From contig CANRHV010000003.1 in NCBI GenBank assembly GCA_947630505.1, positions 17,533 through 81,532 on the forward strand: a stretch of DNA of 64,000 nt, written 5' to 3'. Source of the DNA: an uncultured Monoglobus sp. (GTDB lineage: Bacteria > Bacillota > Clostridia > Monoglobales > Monoglobaceae). The position numbers were made by a program, and so were the translations under genes. Positions within the stretch are counted from its first letter, which is position 1; every line of letters starts with the position of its first letter. Under the pieces are notes generated by a model. It was not told the origin of the DNA. It ran no database searches and saw nothing but the letters and a program-made list of their open reading frames with translations. Positions 1-8,295 of the stretch are shown in pieces.

Positions 1-409
1 CGTTTGATGATGTAAAGCAGACATTGTCCATCATATGCTTTTTCATGTACCTGTTAAGCGCCTCTTCGAGCTTATCGCTGTCGAGCGGCTTTAAAATATA
101 GTATATGGGATCAACGTCAAAGCTTTCGATCGCGTATTCCTTGGCTGTCGTTATAAAAATGATATCGGTGTTTTGGTTGTTCCTGCGAAACTCCTTTGCG
201 TAGCTCATGCCGTTTTCGTTATCGAAGAATATGTCAAGCAGCAGCAGGTCATACTCGGTGCCGCTCTTTATTGAGCTGTCAAGAGCGGACACATCATTGA
301 AAGACCGAATGATGCAGTCAGTTTCCACATCGGAAAAAAAGCCGCGCACAAATTCTGACGCATTGCTGCAAAACTCCGCGTCGTCGTCGCATATAGCGAT
401 TTTTACCAT
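1..409 (-). CDS. Response regulator, LytTR/AgrA type (3' part missing)
   Basis: This gene was read by hand on the minus strand and runs off the left edge; it is not in the ORF track. The protein starts MVKIAICDDDAEFC and shows a CheY-like receiver. The acidic pair is in ICDDD, the phospho-acceptor Asp is in the LLLLDIFF strand, the conserved Thr is in IIFITTAKEYA, and the Lys is in YILKPLDSDKL. The K-P-L-[DE] form is typical of the LytTR/AgrA family, whose DNA-binding LytTR domain would lie outside the window. A GAGGTG ribosome binding site supports the ATG at 409. A partner sensor kinase is not visible here. The receiver call is firm; the output domain is inferred. Confidence 0.85.
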   Translation of the reverse strand, partial: MVKIAICDDDAEFCSNASEFVRGFFSDVETDCIIRSFNDVSALDSSIKSGTEYDLLLLDIFFDNENGMSYAKEFRRNNQNTDIIFITTAKEYAIESFDVDPIYYILKPLDSDKLEEALNRYMKKHMMDNVCFTSSN

Positions 410-558
410 GACAAACACCTCAATTCAATCTTTCTCTTCTTTTACAGCGCTAAAAATATTTTATCACATTTTATCAAAAAGTCAAGCAAAAAGATAAAAT
501 TACTACAAAATTTATAGGTTATGTAGTGTTACGCCGCGGGCATAGATCACAAAATATT

Positions 559-587
559 AAAAAAATCGGCGGTATAATTACCGCCGA
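559..587 (-). terminator. Rho-independent terminator of the 603-1214 gene
   Basis: The 8-bp stem TCGGCGGT/ACCGCCGA has a 6-nt loop and, on the minus strand, is followed by a run of seven T. It lies just after the stop of the 203-aa gene and separates it from the response regulator gene. Confidence 0.8.
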
Positions 588-602
588 TAAAGCGTATTAA
601 AC

Positions 603-1214
603 TTATTTAAAAACCTTTTTGATTATTATATTAACTTTTTTGCCTATATAGCCGACTATAACGTCGTCCGCGATGTTGGCAATGACCGATTTTTCAAGCT
701 CGTCCCAAGTTTCCTTGTCTTTGTTATCTTGAGCGTTGTCTCTGTAATTTTTAAGGGACCACGCCTCCGACCAGATCTCATTTTGCAGCTGTCCCGTTGC
801 CGAGCCCATGTCGTAGAACTCATAGCCCGCGGTGTTTGACATTTTCGATGCCTCGACATAGCCGTCCGCCATGGATTCCGCGATAAGCTTGATCTTGTTT
901 ATGATTCCCTTCGAGGACGCGTTAACGCCGGATTTTGAGACCGACATGATTTCTTCTTTTTTGTCAAGCGTCATGCGCTTTGTTTTGATAGCCGCGTGCA
1001 GCTCATACTCGGGACCGTCGTTCTCTATCCAGAATTCGCCGTTTCCGATCTCCAAAAGCTCGGGCAGCATGCCGACCATTTCCTCCGCCAGAAGGCGCAG
1101 CTGGAGTGACTGCTTGGCGCTCAGCTTATTATATGACGCAGATTTTTCGGCCTCGGCAAGGATATTGTTGAGCGTTGATTTATCGTTTGTCAGCTTGCAT
1201 ACATCAGATTTCAT
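603..1214 (-). CDS. Degenerate histidine-kinase-like ATPase domain protein
   Basis: A 203-aa soluble protein with no signal peptide or membrane segment. The stretch LRLLAEEMVGMLPEL followed by FWIENDGPEYELHAA resembles the N-box helix and following strand of the RsbW/SpoIIAB-type ATP-binding fold. The usual N-box Asn is not obvious and no clear DNG box is seen, so it may bind nucleotide poorly or not at all. Residues 60-130 hold the similarity; the acidic C-terminal third has none that I recognise. It is divergent from the SpoIIE-like phosphatase gene with 191 bp between them, which suggests the same signalling pathway. The start has GAGGTC upstream. The family resemblance is from memory and the function is unproven. 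Confidence 0.55.
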   Translation of the reverse strand: MKSDVCKLTNDKSTLNNILAEAEKSASYNKLSAKQSLQLRLLAEEMVGMLPELLEIGNGEFWIENDGPEYELHAAIKTKRMTLDKKEEIMSVSKSGVNASSKGIINKIKLIAESMADGYVEASKMSNTAGYEFYDMGSATGQLQNEIWSEAWSLKNYRDNAQDNKDKETWDELEKSVIANIADDVIVGYIGKKVNIIIKKVFK

Positions 1215-1291
1215 TTTTTGACCTCATTTCATAAAATTATCTTATTGGTTATTATATATTATTTTAATTTAAAAATCAATAGAAATATTAA

Positions 1292-1325
1292 ATTTTGACG
1301 TGAAATGTTCGGATTTTGACGTGAA
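1292..1325 (+). promoter_or_regulatory. Direct repeat ATTTTGACGTGAA x2 (candidate operator)
   Basis: Two exact 13-nt copies (1292-1304 and 1313-1325) lie 21 bp apart, about two helical turns, upstream of the promoter of the SpoIIE-like gene and within its divergent gap with the 203-aa gene. An 11-nt form of the same motif also lies in the promoter of the STAS gene at 4746-4756. Binding by a regulator is inferred. Confidence 0.5.
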
Positions 1326-1340
1326 CGGACGCGAAATGTC

Positions 1341-1370
1341 TTGCTTTTAACGATTGATTTATGGTATAAT
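1341..1370 (+). promoter_or_regulatory. Sigma-A-like promoter of the SpoIIE-like gene
   Basis: TTGCTT and TATAAT are separated by 18 nt; the -10 box ends 35 nt before the ATG at 1406. Confidence 0.55.
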
Positions 1371-1405
1371 TATCATAATAATAAAATGTTTGGAGTGATA
1401 AACCT

Positions 1406-4243
1406 ATGACCTTGACCATGGTTCTTCCGGTTTTATATAACGCCGTCGCCGCCGTGCTGTTTTATCTCGCGGAGGAAAAGACGCCTTTCGGCCGCTTGAG
1501 CAAAAAGGCAAGGCAGATCACAATCGGCGTTGTTTTCGGTCTGCTTGCGATTTTGTCAAGCACGAATATTATCGGCGTTGACATCGGTTCGGGAGTTATA
1601 ATCAATGTGCGAGACGCGTCCCCGATATGCGCGGCGCTGATCTTCGGCGGCCCCGCCGGAATAATCGCCGGACTTATCGCGGGAGTCTATCGCTTTACCG
1701 CGCCGTTTTTCGGTCTCGCGGGCACATACACTCAGGTCGCCTGCACGATATCTACGATCGTAGCCAGCTTTTTTGCCGCGTGGCTCAGAAAGGTTATGTT
1801 TGACGACAAAAAGGCCACATGGATATACGGCATAGGCGCCGCGGTTATTTGCGAAGTATTTCATATGCTAATGATCTTTTTCACAAATATGAACGACGCG
1901 GACACCGCTTTTACTTTCGTTCAGAACGCGACATTGCCGATGGTTCTGTATAACGCGCTGGCGGTCGGTTTTTCGATCATCGCGGTGACGCTTGTGAGCC
2001 GCGAGAGAGCCCTGATCTCGTTTGGGACCGGAGAAAACAGACGAATATCCAAGACCTTTCAAAAGTGGCTCTTTATTTTTGTTGTGATAGCCTATGTTCT
2101 GACGAGCTCGTACACATATATTCTTCAGAGCAGAATGTCTGACACCGAGACAGAGTCGGTCATAACAACCTCGATCAATGACGTGAAGAACGATATAAGC
2201 GACGCGTCGGACGAAAATCTGCTCGAAAAAACGCGCGTGATAGCGAATGCCTATATAGCCTCGTCCGACAAGAGCGCCGACTTCCTCGTGCGTCTGGCCG
2301 AAGCGAGCAACACAAAAGAAATTAATATCGTGGGCGCGGACGGCTTTATATCAAACAGCAGCGTTGCCGATTATATAGGCTTTGACATGCGCTCGGGAGA
2401 ACAGTCAAACGAGTTTCTTGTTATTAATGAGGGCGGCGTCGACCACTACGTTCAGCCGTATATGCCTCATACACACAGCGACGGTGAGTACAGAAAATAC
2501 GCGGGCGTCGCTCTTCCGGGCGGTGGCTTTATCCAGGCGGGATATGACTACAAGCAGTTTAAATCGGATATCGACAGCTTCGTCGGCAAGATCGCCAGGA
2601 ACCGCCATATCGACAACAGCGGCTTCATTGTGATATGCGACAGCGCATGGAACATTGTCACCACAGGAAGCGAGTATGAGGGCCGAAATCTTAAAGAGAT
2701 TGGCATATGGGTCGACACCGACGCGGTTACGGAGCAGAGCGTGTTTGAAACAAAATTTGGCAACACCTCATATTTCTGCGAGTACGCCTTTGTTGAGGGA
2801 TATTATATCTTCGGAGCCGTTCCGATATCCGAGGCGCAGTTTATGAGAAACGTCTCGGTATACCTCAGTCTGTTTATGGAAATACTCATTTTCGCGGTGC
2901 TGTTTATCCTGATCTACTTTCTGATAAAGAGCGTCATACTCAACAATATAAACAAAATCAACGGCGCGCTCTCGAGAATAACGGGCGGAGATCTTGACGT
3001 CACAGTCGATGTGCGCACCAACCGCGAGTTCGCGTCTCTCTCGGATGACATAAACTCGACCGTCGATACTTTAAAGCGCTATATCAGCGAGGCCGAGGCG
3101 AGAATAGACAAGGAGCTTGAGTTTGCCAAGCAGATACAGTATTCGGCGATGCCCACGGTATTTCCGCCGTTCCCCGCCCGCAAGGAGTTTGACGTTTACG
3201 CGCAGATGTTCACCGCCAAAGAGGTGGGAGGCGACTTCTATGATTTCTATATGCTGAGCGATTCTTCCGTCGGTTTCGTTATTGCCGATGTTTCGGGCAA
3301 GGGAATACCCGCGGCCATGTTCATGATGCGCGCTAAATCGGTTATAAAAGACATGGCCGAGAGCGGCGTCGAGGTCGAGAGGATATTGGCCGAGGCCAAC
3401 GAGAGGCTCTGCGAAAGCAACGACGCGGGTATGTTCGTGACCGCGTGGATAGGAATACTTGACTTAAAGACCGGAATGCTCACATCCGCCAGCGCGGGCC
3501 ACAACCCGCCGGTGATCTGCCGAGCGGACGGGACCTGTGAGGCGATAAAGCAAAAGAGCGGCTTCGTTCTGGGCGGAATGGAAGGCATGAAGTACCGCAA
3601 GCATGAAATGCAGCTGAAACCCGGAGATCAGATATTTGTGTACACCGACGGCGTGACCGAGGCCAATGACGAAAACGAGGACTTCTACGGCGAGGAGCGC
3701 ATGCTCAAGGTGGTAGGCTCAAACGCTGCCATGGGGCCCGAGGGCATCTGCCATGCCGTCAAGTCGGACTTAGACATATTCGCGGGCGGCGCGCCGCAGT
3801 TTGACGACATAACAATGCTGTGCTTCACGCTCAACTATGTCAGCGGCGACAATTCGATAGAGTTTATTCCGGGCGAGAAATCCACCGACGCGGTCATAGA
3901 CTTCACAAACAGGATCAAGTCAAAGCTCGACGTGGTGCCCAGGATCGGCAACCGCGTGAGCATCGCGATCGACGAGATATACGCAAATATCTTAAATCAC
4001 AGCAAGGCGACAATGGCATCTATCACCTGGTCGATAGACGGCGGCAAGCTGTATCTTAAATTCACGGACAACGGCATTCCGTACAATCCGCTCGACGCGC
4101 CCGAGCCCGATATAACGCTTTCCGCGGAGGATAGGCAAATCGGCGGTCTCGGTATTCTGCTCGTTCGCAAAATGACCGAGTCGATGGAATACGTCCGCGA
4201 GGACGACAAAAATATTCTGACATTGACCGTGGCGCTGCTATAA
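1406..4243 (+). CDS. Membrane sensor PP2C (SpoIIE/RsbU-type) phosphatase fused to an RsbW-like kinase domain
   Basis: A 945-aa multi-domain signalling protein. Residues about 1-190 form a LytS-type 5TM receptor segment (GGPAGIIAGLIAGVYR is characteristic). A membrane helix at about 218-238, an extracellular Cache-like sensor at 240-480 and a second helix at 482-510 follow. Then come a HAMP linker to about 565, a SpoIIE-type PP2C domain at about 595-805 and a GHKL ATPase at about 815-945. The phosphatase keeps its metal-binding aspartates in GGDFYDF, IADVSGKG, TDGVTEAND and FDDITM. The ATPase keeps IDEIYANILNHS, DNGIPYNP and GGLGILLVRKM. Such proteins dephosphorylate, and may also phosphorylate, STAS anti-anti-sigma factors; a STAS gene lies convergently just downstream. 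The start has TGGAGTGAT upstream. The domains are clear; the signal and target are inferred. Confidence 0.9.
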   Translation: MTLTMVLPVLYNAVAAVLFYLAEEKTPFGRLSKKARQITIGVVFGLLAILSSTNIIGVDIGSGVIINVRDASPICAALIFGGPAGIIAGLIAGVYRFTAPFFGLAGTYTQVACTISTIVASFFAAWLRKVMFDDKKATWIYGIGAAVICEVFHMLMIFFTNMNDADTAFTFVQNATLPMVLYNALAVGFSIIAVTLVSRERALISFGTGENRRISKTFQKWLFIFVVIAYVLTSSYTYILQSRMSDTETESVITTSINDVKNDISDASDENLLEKTRVIANAYIASSDKSADFLVRLAEASNTKEINIVGADGFISNSSVADYIGFDMRSGEQSNEFLVINEGGVDHYVQPYMPHTHSDGEYRKYAGVALPGGGFIQAGYDYKQFKSDIDSFVGKIARNRHIDNSGFIVICDSAWNIVTTGSEYEGRNLKEIGIWVDTDAVTEQSVFETKFGNTSYFCEYAFVEGYYIFGAVPISEAQFMRNVSVYLSLFMEILIFAVLFILIYFLIKSVILNNINKINGALSRITGGDLDVTVDVRTNREFASLSDDINSTVDTLKRYISEAEARIDKELEFAKQIQYSAMPTVFPPFPARKEFDVYAQMFTAKEVGGDFYDFYMLSDSSVGFVIADVSGKGIPAAMFMMRAKSVIKDMAESGVEVERILAEANERLCESNDAGMFVTAWIGILDLKTGMLTSASAGHNPPVICRADGTCEAIKQKSGFVLGGMEGMKYRKHEMQLKPGDQIFVYTDGVTEANDENEDFYGEERMLKVVGSNAAMGPEGICHAVKSDLDIFAGGAPQFDDITMLCFTLNYVSGDNSIEFIPGEKSTDAVIDFTNRIKSKLDVVPRIGNRVSIAIDEIYANILNHSKATMASITWSIDGGKLYLKFTDNGIPYNPLDAPEPDITLSAEDRQIGGLGILLVRKMTESMEYVREDDKNILTLTVALL

Positions 4244-4273
4244 GAAAAAGCGTTTAAAAAATGCAATATTAAT

Positions 4274-4295
4274 AGGGGCGCCGATCGGCGCCCCT
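4274..4295. terminator. GC-rich hairpin between convergent genes
   Basis: A perfect 9-bp stem AGGGGCGCC/GGCGCCCCT with a GATC loop lies 30 nt after the phosphatase stop. The following tract is only weakly T-rich (GAATAATTTG), so termination is likely but imperfect. The remaining bases up to the STAS gene show no gene. Confidence 0.6.
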
Positions 4296-4393
4296 GAATA
4301 ATTTGTCAAATCCACCCGTCTGCCTCTCTCCAAGTGGCGAGCCGGGATATCGAGGATTTATAGCGACTACGGATGAGACGTTAAAAAATTATG

Positions 4394-4696
4394 TTACGAA
4401 TTTTGAATATCAAGTATCTCGTCAAATCCCGTGGCTTCGAACACCTCGGTTATCAGCTCGTTGGGATTGCGGATAACCATTTTGCCGTCCGCCGCGTTCA
4501 TCTTTTTCTGAGCCGCCAGCAGAACTCTGAGGCCCGCGCTCGATATGTAAACCAGATCGGAAAAATCAAAATCGATCTCGGTTATTCCGTCCAGCTCGCC
4601 GATCGTGTTCTCAAGCTCGGGGGCAGTGTTGGTGTCCAGTCTGCCCTCGAGGGCGATCTTAGCGGTCGAACCATCTTTATTTAAATTAATGTTCAT
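4394..4696 (-). CDS. STAS-domain anti-anti-sigma factor (SpoIIAA/RsbV type)
   Basis: A 100-aa protein covering exactly one STAS domain. The conserved phospho-acceptor serine lies in VYISSAGLRVL, and the N-terminal strand pattern GRLDTNTAPELE matches the family. In partner switching, the unphosphorylated form sequesters an anti-sigma factor, and a SpoIIE/RsbU phosphatase reactivates it. The convergent PP2C/kinase fusion at 1406-4243 is the obvious partner. No sigma factor gene is visible nearby, so the output may be something other than sigma control. AAAGGAGTG lies just before the ATG. The family call is firm; the pairing is inferred from position. Confidence 0.92.
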   Translation of the reverse strand: MNINLNKDGSTAKIALEGRLDTNTAPELENTIGELDGITEIDFDFSDLVYISSAGLRVLLAAQKKMNAADGKMVIRNPNELITEVFEATGFDEILDIQNS

Positions 4697-4736
4697 AATA
4701 GCACTCCTTTATTGTAATTTTGTTTATCTTAATAAT

Positions 4737-4765
4737 ATTATAGCACACGTCAAAATAAAAATCAA
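4737..4765 (-). promoter_or_regulatory. Promoter of the STAS gene with embedded ATTTTGACGTG motif
   Basis: On the minus strand TTGATT (4765-4760) and TATAAT (4742-4737) are separated by 17 nt. The spacer carries ATTTTGACGTG (4756-4746), the same 11 bases repeated upstream of the SpoIIE-like gene. Confidence 0.65.
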
Positions 4766-4774
4766 GATATAATT

Positions 4775-6364
4775 TTATTTAATAACAAGCGCGTGCGACA
4801 GATTGTCGAGCCATGTGGTTCCGTTTGCGCGGAGCGTCGAAAGATCGTTCAGTATAACGCCTCGCGGTCTGATGATACCTCCCGACGGATCCGCGGGGCT
4901 GACAAGCGAGCTCACGTCGCTTACGGTGTAGTAAAGCCCGTTGTCCTTGCCGATATAAAGCATCTCGTGGCCGGGGAAGATCAATATCGCGCCCGGCGGC
5001 AGCGTGTCAAGCAAATCTTTCTTTTGCTGAACGGTCATGGCCGACATGTCGGTCACCTCGGCGGGTATCGCCGACTGCCATGTAGTGTTTCTCGGAAGTT
5101 CAAAGCCGAAGCATTTGTACACCTCTCGAACAAACGACGAGCAGTCCTGAGAGTTCATCATGCCTCCCCAGCCGTAACGGTTGCCGAGGGAGCGGAACGC
5201 CCGGGTTATAACATTCGCCTCGGTATAGGGCAGGTACCCGACGCTCACGCCCCTGTTCGCGGGGATGGCCGCGAGCTTTTGATAAAAGTTTCCGTCCTCG
5301 TTCCGCGCGGGCATTTTAACGACATAATTGTTCCAGGGCAGCCTATGCGCCACGGCGTCGGAACAGTCGGTGACAAGCTCAAGCGCGGTTCCCATAGTCA
5401 GCAGCTTTTCGTTTAAGTCCTCATCGGCGCTCGGCTCAAGATAAACCTTCTGGTCGGTGACGACCAAAACCTGCTCCGGGTCCGCGGCGGCCTGCCACTC
5501 GGCCTTGTCGGCGCATATCGCGATATCCTCGGTCGGCGCCCAGCCCGAGCAGCAGTCGTTTTTAACAAGGCTGAACTTTCCGTCAGCGGTCGTGAAGTAA
5601 ATAACAAGCGGCTCGTTCACAAGTATCGCGCTTGAAACCAAATTGTCCCACTCGGGGTCGCTCGGGTCGTCCGAGAGATAATCCTCGTAAGGATACGCCT
5701 TCATGACCGTCCTGTTGACCGCGAAGCCGTATTTGAGCTTCATGTTTTCCGAAACGGGCGCGTTTTTGATGTTGTCGCGTATGGCCTGATAGTAGCTTTC
5801 GGGCACCGGCTCACCGTTTAGGTAAAGCCCCGTCGGCGATTCAAAATCGGCGTTTAGGTCCGCCATATACCGACCGTTGTATGTGTCACTCTGCGCCGCC
5901 AGATTGTTGGTGTTTGTGTCGGGCGTGTCGAGGATTCTTCGGTTGAGAGCCTTGATCTCATTCTCACTCATAATAACATCGTCGGCATCGGCGTTTTTTG
6001 ATATCCAGTAGGACGGGATACACATTTCGCTTATGACGTTGGGTGCCTTGACGGTGCCGTCATTTGTGTCGCCCCGAGTGTCGGCGCCGCTTAAATAATC
6101 CGATTCCAGCGGGACCTCTACGGGGGCCAGATTTGAGTTCCAACGGAACAGCTTGGCGGCCGCCGCGCCGTTCGGCGCGTAGGCGTCAAGCCTGTTTTTC
6201 ATTTCATCGTCGCTCGCCGCGTCGTTTATGCCGACCGCGTCAACCAGATTTCCGTCCTCGCCGTAGTAGGCGCATACATAAAACATTTCCGCCTCGGCGT
6301 GGGCGGGGAGCGGAGCTATGATTGCCGCCGCGGCAAGCGCGGCAATAATTTTTTTCAGTTTCAT
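4775..6364 (-). CDS. Secreted NlpC/P60 (C40) cell-wall peptidase with SH3-like domains
   Basis: A 529-aa exported protein. Residues 1-25 form a signal peptide (KKIIAALAAAAIIAPLPAHA). The middle resembles the SH3b modules of clostridial and Bacteroides NlpC/P60 proteins. The catalytic domain occupies about 385-500: the Cys is in the NSQDCSSFVREVY motif and the His is in FPGHEMLYIG. These enzymes usually cut the D-Glu-diamino acid bond of peptidoglycan stem peptides. The gene follows the YbjQ-like gene with only 2 nt between them, so they form an operon. The family call is firm; the exact bond cut and the role (growth or recycling) are inferred. Confidence 0.88.
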   Translation of the reverse strand: MKLKKIIAALAAAAIIAPLPAHAEAEMFYVCAYYGEDGNLVDAVGINDAASDDEMKNRLDAYAPNGAAAAKLFRWNSNLAPVEVPLESDYLSGADTRGDTNDGTVKAPNVISEMCIPSYWISKNADADDVIMSENEIKALNRRILDTPDTNTNNLAAQSDTYNGRYMADLNADFESPTGLYLNGEPVPESYYQAIRDNIKNAPVSENMKLKYGFAVNRTVMKAYPYEDYLSDDPSDPEWDNLVSSAILVNEPLVIYFTTADGKFSLVKNDCCSGWAPTEDIAICADKAEWQAAADPEQVLVVTDQKVYLEPSADEDLNEKLLTMGTALELVTDCSDAVAHRLPWNNYVVKMPARNEDGNFYQKLAAIPANRGVSVGYLPYTEANVITRAFRSLGNRYGWGGMMNSQDCSSFVREVYKCFGFELPRNTTWQSAIPAEVTDMSAMTVQQKKDLLDTLPPGAILIFPGHEMLYIGKDNGLYYTVSDVSSLVSPADPSGGIIRPRGVILNDLSTLRANGTTWLDNLSHALVIK

Positions 6365-6366
6365 TA

Positions 6367-6684
6367 TTACTTGTTAATAAATTTTACCGCGGTTCCGCAT
6401 GCCATAACCTCGGCAGCTCCCTGCATAACGGCGGCGGATGAGTATCTGATGTTCACGACCGCGTCCGCTCCGAGACTTTCGGCCTCGGCGACCATACGGC
6501 TCGTCGCGAGGTCTCTCGCCTCGTTCATCATTTGCGTGTACGCTTTAAGCTCGCCGCCAACGAGCGTTTTAAAGCTCTGAGTCAGGTCCTTGCCGATGTT
6601 TTTTGACTGAATGGTGCTGCCCTTAACAAGGCCCAGCGTCTCCAGTTCCTTTCCGCTTACGTAGTCCGTGTTTACCAATAACAT
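6367..6684 (-). CDS. YbjQ family protein (DUF74)
   Basis: A 105-aa cytosolic protein of the YbjQ/UPF0145 family. Typical features are the LVNTDYVSGKEL start, the helix with ARDLATSRMVAEAESLGADA, and the VNIRYSSAAVM strand. Members form pentamers and have been linked to metal binding, but no function is established. The ORF track begins at an upstream TTG; I prefer the ATG at 6684 because GGAGG sits 7 nt before it and would be inside the longer reading frame. It is the first gene of a pair with the NlpC/P60 gene. Confidence 0.88.
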   Translation of the reverse strand: MLLVNTDYVSGKELETLGLVKGSTIQSKNIGKDLTQSFKTLVGGELKAYTQMMNEARDLATSRMVAEAESLGADAVVNIRYSSAAVMQGAAEVMACGTAVKFINK

Positions 6685-6883
6685 AATAAATACCTCCAAT
6701 TAAAATATTTTAAAATTTTATTTATTTCGGTTTTATCCGATATATTATACTACAATATTTTTAAATTTTCAATACCCGGAGCATGAAATGCGGCTTTTTT
6801 GACACGAATAGTTATTTTAAACGCTCTTCGGGCTAAAAAAATATTATTTTTAAATCGGAACGCGGGTCAAATTAAAATAGTGC

Positions 6884-6912
6884 TTGCAATATGTGTCGCA
6901 TAATGATATAAT
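6884..6912 (+). promoter_or_regulatory. Sigma-A-like promoter of the paaK-iorAB operon
   Basis: TTGCAA and TATAAT are separated by 17 nt and lie 64 nt before the ATG of the ligase gene. The rest of the 6685-6975 gap is AT-rich and shows no gene. Confidence 0.65.
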
Positions 6913-6975
6913 GTTTTTAATGTATATTTATAAGTATAAGTGGGCGGCTGTGCCGCCCGAAAAAAGGAGATAAAC

Positions 6976-8292
6976 ATGCAAGAACAAGTAAAAATCTGGA
7001 ACAAAGACATTGAATGTGAAAAGGATCATTCGAAAATCGAGGAGATCCAGCTGGAGCGGCTGCGCTACATGCTCGACAAAGCCTATCGCAACGTCAAGTT
7101 TTATCGCGACCGTTTCGACAGTCTGGGTATCAAGCCCGAGATGGTGAAATCCCTTGACGATCTCAAAAACCTGCCCTTTACCACAAAGGACGATCTGCGC
7201 GACAATTACCCCTTCGGCCTGTTCGCCGAGCCCATGAACAAGGTTGTCCGCATACACGCTTCGTCGGGCACGACCGGAAAGCCGGTTGTCGCTGGCTATA
7301 CCCAAAAGGACCTTGACACCTGGTCCGAGGCGATCGCCAGGATCGTTATGGGCGCGGGAATAGACGAGACCGACGTGGTGCAGATCTCGTTCGGCTACGG
7401 CCTGTTCACGGGCGGATTCGGCCTTCACTACGGAATCGAGAAGGTTGGCGCCACGATCGTGCCCATATCCAGCGGCAACACTCAGCGTCAGCTGATGCTG
7501 ATGGAGGACTTCGGCGCCACCGGACTGGTCGCCACCCCGTCATACGCTACATATCTGGCCGAGATAATAAAAGAAAAAGACCTGCTCAAGAGAATGAAGC
7601 TCAAGTATGGTCTGTTCGGCTCGGAGGCGATGAGCGAGAACATGCGCGCCAATCTTGAACATTCTCTCAACATGCTTGTCACATCCAACTACGGTCTGAC
7701 CGAAGTCATGGGCCCCGGCGTTTCGGGAGAGTGTATCTACAAGTGCGGCGAGCACATCAACGAGGACATGTTCATAGTTGAGATCATCGATCCCAAAACC
7801 GGCGAGGCGCTGCCCGCCGGCGAGCCCGGCGAGGTAGTTATAACGACACTTGCCAAAGAGGCAATGCCCGTCGTTCGCTACAGGACCCGCGACATATCAT
7901 ACCTGATCGAGGAGCCCTGCAAGTGCGGCAGAACGTCGTATCGTCTGGCTCCGATCCAGGGCAGGACCGACGACATGATAAAGATAAAGGGCGTAAATCT
8001 GTTCCCGTCGGAGATCGAGAGCGTTGTGCTCGAGTTCCCGCAGGTCAGCCCCAACTACCAGCTTATCCTCCGCCGCGAAAATATGCTTGATAATCTGGAG
8101 ATCGTTGTCGAGCTGATAGACGGCTCGCTGCTCGAGAAATATTCCGAGATCGAAAAGCTGACCCGCGAGATGTCGGAGCACCTTAACAGCGTGCTGGGCC
8201 TCCGCGCCAAGCTCAGACTGGCCGAGCCCAAGTCGATCGAGCGCACCACGGGCAAGGCCAAGAGAATAGTTGACTTGAGAGGGGAGAATTAA
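6976..8292 (+). CDS. paaK: Phenylacetate--CoA ligase
   Basis: A 438-aa AMP-forming acyl-CoA ligase of the PaaK branch. The ATP-binding loop is HASSGTTGKPVVAGY, the YGLTEVMGPG motif follows, and RYRTRDISYLI and GRTDDMIKIKG lead into the small C-terminal lid domain. It activates phenylacetate and related aryl acids to CoA thioesters using ATP. It heads an operon with IorA (3 nt downstream) and IorB. In anaerobes this arrangement goes with fermentation of aromatic amino acids, where the ligase may run towards ATP formation. The ORF track starts at a GTG at 6940; the ATG at 6976 has AAAGGAG at good spacing and matches the family N-terminus. Confidence 0.93.
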   Translation: MQEQVKIWNKDIECEKDHSKIEEIQLERLRYMLDKAYRNVKFYRDRFDSLGIKPEMVKSLDDLKNLPFTTKDDLRDNYPFGLFAEPMNKVVRIHASSGTTGKPVVAGYTQKDLDTWSEAIARIVMGAGIDETDVVQISFGYGLFTGGFGLHYGIEKVGATIVPISSGNTQRQLMLMEDFGATGLVATPSYATYLAEIIKEKDLLKRMKLKYGLFGSEAMSENMRANLEHSLNMLVTSNYGLTEVMGPGVSGECIYKCGEHINEDMFIVEIIDPKTGEALPAGEPGEVVITTLAKEAMPVVRYRTRDISYLIEEPCKCGRTSYRLAPIQGRTDDMIKIKGVNLFPSEIESVVLEFPQVSPNYQLILRRENMLDNLEIVVELIDGSLLEKYSEIEKLTREMSEHLNSVLGLRAKLRLAEPKSIERTTGKAKRIVDLRGEN

Positions 8293-8295
8293 AAT

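Noticed and set aside
207-497. 96-aa plus-strand ORF
   Set aside because: Antisense to the response regulator gene, whose receiver motifs are clear on the minus strand.
4318-4393. Possible small gene or further repeat unit after the phosphatase
   Set aside because: No start signal or clear match to the repeat arms; only faint similarity in CTCTCCAAGTGGCGAG.
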